From Clostridium tunisiense TJ (GTDB taxonomy: Bacteria > Bacillota > Clostridia > Clostridiales > Clostridiaceae), in the NCBI RefSeq assembly GCF_000300195.1, contig NZ_AMQH01000006.1, positions 186,001-250,000 of the forward strand: DNA of 64,000 bases. The letters are read 5' to 3'. The translations under genes were made by a program, and so were the position numbers. The notes beneath the pieces were generated by a model. It was given only the letters and a program-made list of their open reading frames with translations. It did not search any database and was not told where the DNA came from. Positions 57,962-64,000 of the stretch are shown here, piece by piece. The stretch's first letter is position 1; each line of letters starts with the position of its first letter.

Positions 57962-60900
57962 TTATCTAGTTAAATTTACAGAAACTACCTTGGATACACC
58001 CTTCTCCTCCATAGTAACCCCATAAAGCATATCACTAGCTTCCATGGTTCCCTTTCTATGGGTTATAACAATAAACTGTATATTCTTAGAAAACTTTCTT
58101 AAAAACTCAGCATATCTTATTACATTGGCATCATCAAGGGCAGCTTCAATTTCATCTAATATACAAAATGGAGTTGGTTTCATTTTAAGTATAGCAAATA
58201 ATAAAGCTATAGCGGACAATACCTTTTCTCCCCCAGACATTAAGTTAATGTTTTGAAGTTTTTTCCCTGGAGGTTCCACGTTTATTTCAATTTTCGAGGT
58301 CAATTCGTCTCCATCCTGGAGGATTAAATCAGCTCTACCGCCTTTAAATAGTTCTCTGAAGGTTTGTTCAAAGTTAACTCTTAGCTTTTCAAAGTTATCC
58401 CTAAATACCACTTTCATCTTCTCAGTCATTTCACAAATAACCTTTGTAAGTTCTTCCTTAGCATTTACTAAATCTTCTCTTTGATTACTCATAAATATAA
58501 ACTTTTCTTTTACTTCCTTAAATTCCTCAATAGCCCCTACATTTACTACTCCTAGGCTTGAAATTTCTCTTTTTAAATTTAATACTTTTTCCTTAAGCAT
58601 AGATATGTTAACAACATGTTCCTTATACTTTAAAGCCTCTGCATAAGTAAGTTCATACTCTTCATTTAATTTTTCTAATAATCCTTGTTCTTCAGTTTCA
58701 ATTTTAACTAAGGACACTTGATGTCTATGATATTCTTTTTCAATCTTTTCAAACTCTAAGGTCAAAGTTTCAATTTGAGAATTAACTAAGTTTATCTGGT
58801 CCTTAAACTTTATTCTTTCAATTTCATTATCTTTAAACTTAAGTTCTAAAGACTCTAATTCCTCCATAAGAACTTTTACTTTTTCATTGTTCTCTTCTAA
58901 ACTTTTAAAATAAATTTCTTTGGTTTTATCATAGTTTTTAACTTCACTTCTTAATTCTTCAATCTTTTGATTATATCCTACTATATCCATTTTTAGTCTT
59001 TGAATCTCTAAAAACTTATTATTTATACTTTCATCAATTTGTGCTCTTTTTATCTTAAGATCAGTTAAATTATTTTTTATACTATCTATAATATCTAAAC
59101 CTTGCTTTACTTCCTTATTTAGCAGCTCGTAGTTGCTTTCTATGGTTATTAATTCATCTTCTATTTCAATTAATTCTTTACAATAGTCATCTACGCTTAA
59201 CTCCAAGGCTACTAACTTCTCCATAATGCTATTTAATTCTACTGTGGACCTTTCTAAACTTTTAGTAAGCTTTAAGGTATCTTCAGTTATAGAATTAATT
59301 TTCCCTTGAATTTTGGTAACCTCGATACTTTCAAAATGTATCTCATCTCTTAGATTTAAGTTTCTTTCATCAAGGGTTTTTATCCCTTCGTTATAAGTTC
59401 TAACTTCCTCGCTTAATACTACTATTTCCTGATTATTTCCCTTTACCTTTACTGTTAATTCTTCAATTTCTCTTTTTCTTCCTATGATGCTAGCTGTTTT
59501 AGAGTATATGCTTCCTCCAGTCAATGCTCCTCCAGGATTAATTATTTCTCCATCTAAGGTTACAATTTTATGCTTATATCCTGTAGCCTTTGCAATTTGC
59601 AGTGCCTGATCCATGTTATTACAAATAATGGTCTTCCCTAATACATAATCCATTACCCCTTTAAACTTATCTTCAAATTCTATAAGTTCACTAGCAATCC
59701 CTATGTATCCATCTTTATTCTTTATACTCTGTTCTACTTGAAGAACTCTTCCTCTTACAATATTCATTGGGAGAAAAGTAGCTCTACCAAGGTTACGACT
59801 CTTAAGATAATTAATTAATTCTTTTGCACTTTCTTCTTCTTCTGTAATTACATTTGAAATTGCTCCACCTATGGCAATCTCTATTGCAGTCTCAAATTTT
59901 TGATTAACCTTAATGATTTCACCTAAAACATAACAGTTCCCTTTTATATTTTTCACTGTTCCATTACTTAGATGTTGCATTAAATTCTTTACGGACTTAT
60001 TATATCCCTCATATTGATTTTCAAGACTTATTAATGCATTTAAGTTTGCTTCATGTTTATTGGTTTGCATAGTTATTTCTTTTAACTTCTTTTCACTTAA
60101 GGTTAAACTATATTTCAATCTGCCAATATTTTTTTTATTTTCTTTTACTTCTTCCTCAAAAGCTGAAATCTTTTCTTGAGATCTTTCAACCTCATCAATT
60201 AATGAGGTCTTAGTTCCATTATTTATTATGATAGAACTATTGTAGCTTTCCACATTAATTTTCAAATTTTCTAAGGTCTCTTTTGCTAACTCCATATTAT
60301 TGTTAGCAACATTAATATTATTGCTTTGGGCGTTTTTCCCCTCCAACAACTTCACTTTTTTCTCTTCTAGACCTTTCAAATTTGATGACTCAGTAGAAAT
60401 AGATTGGTTTATCTTACTTATTTCTTCTTCTTTCATAAAAATTTCATCGTTAATGTTCTTTTGTTGCTCTTTCAAGGTATAAAGTTGTAATTCTAATTCA
60501 TCTATCTTTTCATTTTCTTTTTCTATTCTATTTGAAAAATCTTCAATCTCATTTTGCACTCTTAATATATTGTTATCTATGCCTTGAATTCTTTCACTCA
60601 TAAGATTAATCTCTGACAATATATTTTGATGCTTTCCCTTATTATCATAATAAAGTTGTTTATCCTGTGAAACCTTATTATCAAACTCTTCAAGTTCCGT
60701 ATTCCATTTATGTAGTTCTTTTTTTAGGGTTTCTTTTTCCCTTAAACCACTTTCTAAGGCAATAGTAGCATTTTTTATTTTTATATTTAAATCACTTATA
60801 TTGCTTTTAGTTTTTTCGATGAAGTCTATTATTATATTTATTTCATTTACTTTTAATTCTTCAGACAGCTTTAAAAAAGTTTTTGCCTTTTCACTTTCTT

Positions 60901-61519
60901 TTTCCAAAGGTTCAACTCTTTCTTCATAGGTATGAATTATGTCATTTATTCTTACAAGGTTATCTTCTGTATTTTGAAGCTTCTTTTCTGCTTCTTCCTT
61001 ACGAGTTTTATACTTAACTATTCCAGCGGCCTCTTCTAGAAGTTTTCTTCGTTCTTCAGGCTTTCCACTCAATATGGCATCAATTTTACCTTGTCCAATA
61101 ATTGAATATCCTTCTTTACCTATACCTGTATCCATGAATAATGCTTGTACATCTTTTAACCTACAGGTAGTGTTATTTATTAAGTATTCACTTTCTCCAG
61201 AACGATATAATCTTCTTGAAATGGTTACATCTGAATACTCTATTTGAAGATCTGAGTCAGAATTATCTAAGGTAAGAGATACCTGCGCAAGGCCCACTGC
61301 TTTTCTATACTGTGTTCCTGCAAAGATAACATCCTCCATCTTATCTCCTCTTAGACTTTTTACACTTTGCTCTCCAAGAACCCATCTAACTGCATCAGAA
61401 ATATTACTCTTTCCACTACCATTAGGTCCTACCACAGCAGTAACCCCTTGTTTAAAGTTCAATTCAGTCTTATCAGCAAATGACTTAAACCCTCTTATTT
61501 CAATAGATTTTAAGAACAT
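57962..61519 (-). CDS. smc: Chromosome partition protein SMC
   Basis: A 1185-residue SMC ATPase for chromosome condensation with ScpA/B. Walker A GPNGSGKSN (32-40), two long coiled coils (about 170-500 and 670-1020), a hinge (about 520-635 with GxxG loops such as ALTGGSIY), the ABC signature LMSGGEKVLSAIALL (about 1093) and Walker B FCILDEIEAALDD. Full length. SD AGGAG. It starts 12 bases after the micro-gene, the SD overlapping that gene's stop. Confidence 0.98.
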   Translation of the reverse strand: MFLKSIEIRGFKSFADKTELNFKQGVTAVVGPNGSGKSNISDAVRWVLGEQSVKSLRGDKMEDVIFAGTQYRKAVGLAQVSLTLDNSDSDLQIEYSDVTISRRLYRSGESEYLINNTTCRLKDVQALFMDTGIGKEGYSIIGQGKIDAILSGKPEERRKLLEEAAGIVKYKTRKEEAEKKLQNTEDNLVRINDIIHTYEERVEPLEKESEKAKTFLKLSEELKVNEINIIIDFIEKTKSNISDLNIKIKNATIALESGLREKETLKKELHKWNTELEEFDNKVSQDKQLYYDNKGKHQNILSEINLMSERIQGIDNNILRVQNEIEDFSNRIEKENEKIDELELQLYTLKEQQKNINDEIFMKEEEISKINQSISTESSNLKGLEEKKVKLLEGKNAQSNNINVANNNMELAKETLENLKINVESYNSSIIINNGTKTSLIDEVERSQEKISAFEEEVKENKKNIGRLKYSLTLSEKKLKEITMQTNKHEANLNALISLENQYEGYNKSVKNLMQHLSNGTVKNIKGNCYVLGEIIKVNQKFETAIEIAIGGAISNVITEEEESAKELINYLKSRNLGRATFLPMNIVRGRVLQVEQSIKNKDGYIGIASELIEFEDKFKGVMDYVLGKTIICNNMDQALQIAKATGYKHKIVTLDGEIINPGGALTGGSIYSKTASIIGRKREIEELTVKVKGNNQEIVVLSEEVRTYNEGIKTLDERNLNLRDEIHFESIEVTKIQGKINSITEDTLKLTKSLERSTVELNSIMEKLVALELSVDDYCKELIEIEDELITIESNYELLNKEVKQGLDIIDSIKNNLTDLKIKRAQIDESINNKFLEIQRLKMDIVGYNQKIEELRSEVKNYDKTKEIYFKSLEENNEKVKVLMEELESLELKFKDNEIERIKFKDQINLVNSQIETLTLEFEKIEKEYHRHQVSLVKIETEEQGLLEKLNEEYELTYAEALKYKEHVVNISMLKEKVLNLKREISSLGVVNVGAIEEFKEVKEKFIFMSNQREDLVNAKEELTKVICEMTEKMKVVFRDNFEKLRVNFEQTFRELFKGGRADLILQDGDELTSKIEINVEPPGKKLQNINLMSGGEKVLSAIALLFAILKMKPTPFCILDEIEAALDDANVIRYAEFLRKFSKNIQFIVITHRKGTMEASDMLYGVTMEEKGVSKVVSVNLTR

Positions 61520-61531
61520 TTATTATCTCTC

Positions 61532-61633
61532 CTAAGCTCCAATTATTACTGGCAGTAAAATACCTAAAACCATAAATAAACATACAGTAGCAGCTAATAT
61601 CTTAGCTATCTTTAATCTCTTCTTATCTTTCAT
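61532..61633 (-). CDS. 33-residue single-helix membrane micro-protein upstream of smc
   Basis: Not among longer open frames but well supported: GGAGAAGGTGATATT ribosome binding site before an ATG at 61631-61633, a basic N-terminus (MKDKKRLKIAK), one hydrophobic helix (about 12-32, ILAATVCLFMVLGILLPVII) and a TAG at 61532. Its stop overlaps the smc SD region, 12 bases before smc, so translation of the two is probably coupled. Function is unknown; I know no named family. Confidence 0.7.
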   Translation of the reverse strand: MKDKKRLKIAKILAATVCLFMVLGILLPVIIGA

Positions 61634-61657
61634 AATATCACCTTCTCCTTATTTATA

Positions 61658-61767
61658 TGGTTCCATGATAGAATTTTAACTTATTCAGCTCCTTAACCCA
61701 TTAAGGGAACCAGGTAGGACTCGTGTATAAGTTAAGTTTAAACTCTGGTTCCCTGTATATAGAACCA
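61658..61767 (-). promoter_or_regulatory. Leader with four alternately complementary segments before the micro-gene and smc
   Basis: On the minus strand: A TGGTTC (61762-61767), B GGGAACCAG (61745-61753), C CTGGTTCCC (61705-61713), D TGGAACCA (61658-61665). B:C pair over 9 bp, A:B over 6 and C:D over 7, so mutually exclusive folds exist. D lies just before the ribosome binding site. Confidence 0.5.
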
Positions 61768-61944
61768 AAGTCAAGGCTTAACTTGTTCATTCTCACCTTT
61801 AAAGCTTATAATATACATAGTTTATATTATTAACTTATTTTTTTCAAATCCTATAGAGGTAACCCATTTTTCTATGCTAAAGTATGATTTAACCCATCAA
61901 AGAGCTTTCATTAATTTAAACTCACTCAGGTTTAGCTTTCAGAC

Positions 61945-63015
61945 CTATAACTTACCATACTTGTTCTTCAAGTACTCCTCTACACTAACCTGATGTAAAT
62001 TCTCTTTATGTTTAAATCCTAACCCACCTCTTTTAATTTCATTACTTTGAGTTGCCTTTAACTTCTTAACTTCTAATTCTCCTAAAAGTTCATTAAAGTA
62101 CTGTTTTTTATTAGCATAAAGTTTTGAAATATCCTTAGGATTAACCCATATCTCTTCACATAATCCATAAAGACTATGATGCTCACGAATTATATCACAA
62201 TAGATACTTCCTTCTACTAACTCTCTAAAGGCAGGATGAAAGGGTCCTTCAATTATATCTCCACCATAGTTTATTTCTTCTGTTGGTTGAAGTCCTATTC
62301 TTATTACATTAATATCATTAGCAGTAAGCATCCCATAAACTACTTTTGAAATCTCCACAGCCTCTTCTAGATCATAAGGCTTGTATATTCCCGTTTTAAG
62401 CATCTGCTCCATAGGAGTATCCTTAATTACCAAGGAAGGATATATCCTACTTATATCTGGTCCTAAGCTTATAATCTTTTTAGTTGTTTCAATATCCTTT
62501 TCTCTTGTATCTCCAGGTAACCCTAACATTATTTGATGACCTAAGGTAAACCCATAACTCTTTATAAGCTTTGAGGCTCTTGTTACATCCTCGGAGTTGT
62601 GTCCCCTGCCAGATTTTATTAAAACCTCATCATCTAAGGACTGAACCCCTAATTCTATTATATCAACTTTATATTGTTTTAAGTTGTCTAATATGGCTTC
62701 ATCGATATAATCTGGCCTTGTAGATAATCTTATATAATCAATTTTACCACATTGTTTATATTCCATTGCAACAGCTAATAATTCCCTTTGCTTGTTTATA
62801 TTAATAGCAGTAAAAGTTCCTCCAAAGAAGGATACCTCAACTATAGAGTTTTCCCTTTTAATAGTTTCTAGGTACTCCTCAATAGTACCTCTCACAAAAT
62901 CTCCATCTATCTTGAAGCAACTTCCTGTTATGCTATCTTGATTACAAAATACACAGGTATGTGGACATCCTTCATGGGGAACAAAGATTGGTATAATATA
63001 ATGGATTTTATTCAT
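61945..63015 (-). CDS. Radical SAM protein (Elp3/YhcC-like)
   Basis: A 356-residue radical SAM enzyme with the cluster motif C17-x3-C21-x2-C24 (GCPHTCVFC), a SAM-binding FFGGTFTAI near residue 64, and a Radical_SAM C-terminal extension. Homologues lie between rnc and smc in many clostridia. A tRNA-modification role (Elp3-like) has been suggested for relatives; the substrate is not shown here. The ATG at 63013-63015 follows GAGGTGA and overlaps the rnc end by 8 bases. Confidence 0.88.
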   Translation of the reverse strand: MNKIHYIIPIFVPHEGCPHTCVFCNQDSITGSCFKIDGDFVRGTIEEYLETIKRENSIVEVSFFGGTFTAININKQRELLAVAMEYKQCGKIDYIRLSTRPDYIDEAILDNLKQYKVDIIELGVQSLDDEVLIKSGRGHNSEDVTRASKLIKSYGFTLGHQIMLGLPGDTREKDIETTKKIISLGPDISRIYPSLVIKDTPMEQMLKTGIYKPYDLEEAVEISKVVYGMLTANDINVIRIGLQPTEEINYGGDIIEGPFHPAFRELVEGSIYCDIIREHHSLYGLCEEIWVNPKDISKLYANKKQYFNELLGELEVKKLKATQSNEIKRGGLGFKHKENLHQVSVEEYLKNKYGKL

Positions 63016-63706
63016 ATATTTCACCTCTAGTTATTAACAATTCCTTTGCAGCATTTTGTTCTGCTTCTTTTTTACTATACCCTACCCCTTTTCCACTTGA
63101 AACACCATTTACTACTACTTCAACAAAAAATTCTCTTCTATGTGGTGGACCTTCAAACTTTATTAAATTATAAACTATGGATACTTCTCCATGACTTTGA
63201 AGATTTTCTTGAAGTTTAGTTTTATAATCAATTATAATTTCATTTTTAAAAGCTTTCTCAATAATGTTATTAAAATTGTTAAGTATGAAGGTTTTTGCTA
63301 CTTCATAGCCTCTATCTAGATATATTGCGGCAATTATAGCTTCTACAGCATCTGCTAAGATAGATACTCTTGTTCTTCCTCCAGTAAGTTCTTCCCCCTT
63401 ACTCATGTTTATATAAATCCCTAAATTCCATCCCTTTGCAATCTGAAATAAAGAATTCTCACAAACTATTAGAGATCTTATTTTAGTTAAATATCCTTCT
63501 GTTTCATTTTCGGTATTTGAATATAAATACTCAGATATTACTAGCTGCAATACTGAGTCCCCTAAAAACTCTAGCCTTTCATTAAAGCTTAACTTCCTCT
63601 CATTTGCATAAGAGCTATGAGTAATAGCAGTTTCTAAAGTTTTTATATCTTTAAATTCAACCATTAATTTTTTTTGTAATTCTAAAGTATTTTTTCTAAG
63701 GTTCAT
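63008..63706 (-). CDS. rnc: Ribonuclease III
   Basis: A 232-residue RNase III that processes double-stranded precursors of rRNA and mRNA. Signature NERLEFLGDSVLQLVISEYL (about 41-60) carries catalytic acidic residues, and a second acidic patch ADAVEAIIAAIYLDRG lies near residue 115. A C-terminal double-stranded RNA-binding domain (about 160-228, KKEAEQNAAKELL) follows. The SD (GAGAAG) is weak. acpP, its usual upstream neighbour, is not within the remaining 294 bases. Confidence 0.96.
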   Translation of the reverse strand: MNLRKNTLELQKKLMVEFKDIKTLETAITHSSYANERKLSFNERLEFLGDSVLQLVISEYLYSNTENETEGYLTKIRSLIVCENSLFQIAKGWNLGIYINMSKGEELTGGRTRVSILADAVEAIIAAIYLDRGYEVAKTFILNNFNNIIEKAFKNEIIIDYKTKLQENLQSHGEVSIVYNLIKFEGPPHRREFFVEVVVNGVSSGKGVGYSKKEAEQNAAKELLITRGEIYE

Positions 63707-64000
63707 TTCTTCTCAACTTCCTTCCAGAAGTTTATTCTTCAAGTTACTAAAACTAATAATTCCTGTAAATTTTCAAAATTTTAACCTCATCTAGGATAAT
63801 AAGACTCAATTCCTTCTTAGCACAGTTATATGACTTCACTTATACCCTTATGAAATCCTAGAAATTTTAACCTAAAAAAATTACTTTTATTAATAATAGG
63901 TTTTCTAAAGAACTTTTTCATGCACTATGATTTTAGAGCATATTCTAAAATTTCCTATGCTTAATAACTTCAAGAATAAACTTAAAAATAAGGTTCCGCA
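63707..64000. other. Intergenic region upstream of rnc
   Basis: About 290 AT-rich bases with no supportable gene before the window ends. They presumably hold the rnc promoter; none is clear. Confidence 0.5.

Overview
The window is a low-GC chromosome segment from a spore-forming Firmicute, most likely Clostridium in the strict sense. The evidence is strong AT bias, AGGAGG-type ribosome binding sites, SpoVS and a YlmC/YmxH-type spore protein, CodY, PolC, RNase Y and the classic smc-ftsY-ffh to recA-rny gene order of Gram-positive bacteria. It is a conserved housekeeping backbone, not an island: I see no prophage, insertion sequence, CRISPR array, rRNA or tRNA. All supported genes but one are on the minus strand, so transcription runs from position 64000 towards 1. 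The exception is yraN.

Layout in transcription order. (1) 63.7-50.9 kb: rnc, a radical SAM gene, a 33-residue membrane micro-gene, smc, ftsY, ylxM-ffh-rpsP-khpA, rimM-trmD, rplS, rbgA-rnhB: RNA processing, SRP-dependent targeting, chromosome condensation and ribosome assembly. (2) 50.9-49.2 kb: the disturbed locus, with plus-strand yraN, a perfect 339-bp tandem duplication of its 3' end, and a dispersed palindromic repeat. (3) 49.2-43.2 kb: comM, dprA, topA, codY. (4) 42.9-33.6 kb: rpsB-tsf-pyrH-frr, then uppS-cdsA-permease-dxr-rseP-ispG (isoprenoid and phospholipid synthesis, intramembrane proteolysis). (5) 33.6-21 kb: polC, rimP-nusA-ylxR-ylxQ-infB-rbfA-nrnA-truB-ribF, rpsO. (6) 20.9-9.5 kb: pnp, an M16 peptidase, ymxH-like, dapG, tepA, ftsK/spoIIIE, rimO, pgsA. 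(7) 9.4-0 kb: recA with a LexA box, rny, spoVS, an aspartate aminotransferase plus HPr, a lone tyrosine recombinase, a Met/Cys-rich unknown protein, a SPOR-domain membrane protein, DUF4321 and the start of maf.

The novelty is between the genes. A dispersed element occurs near 8.2, 18.5 and 50.3-50.9 kb. It has a shared left palindrome and, in the two complete copies, inverted ends with a compensatory base change, which suggests a structured RNA or a MITE. A hairpin buries the Shine-Dalgarno sequence of tepA. A 16-bp perfect palindrome abuts the ribosome binding site of the ymxH-like gene. The leader before the micro-gene and smc carries four alternately complementary segments. Structured leaders precede rpsB and rplS, and possibly rpsO.

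Many start codons were moved from the longest open frame to the codon with a properly spaced Shine-Dalgarno sequence; several are TTG or GTG (infB, rbfA, codY, uppS, rseP, dxr, ftsK, rimO).
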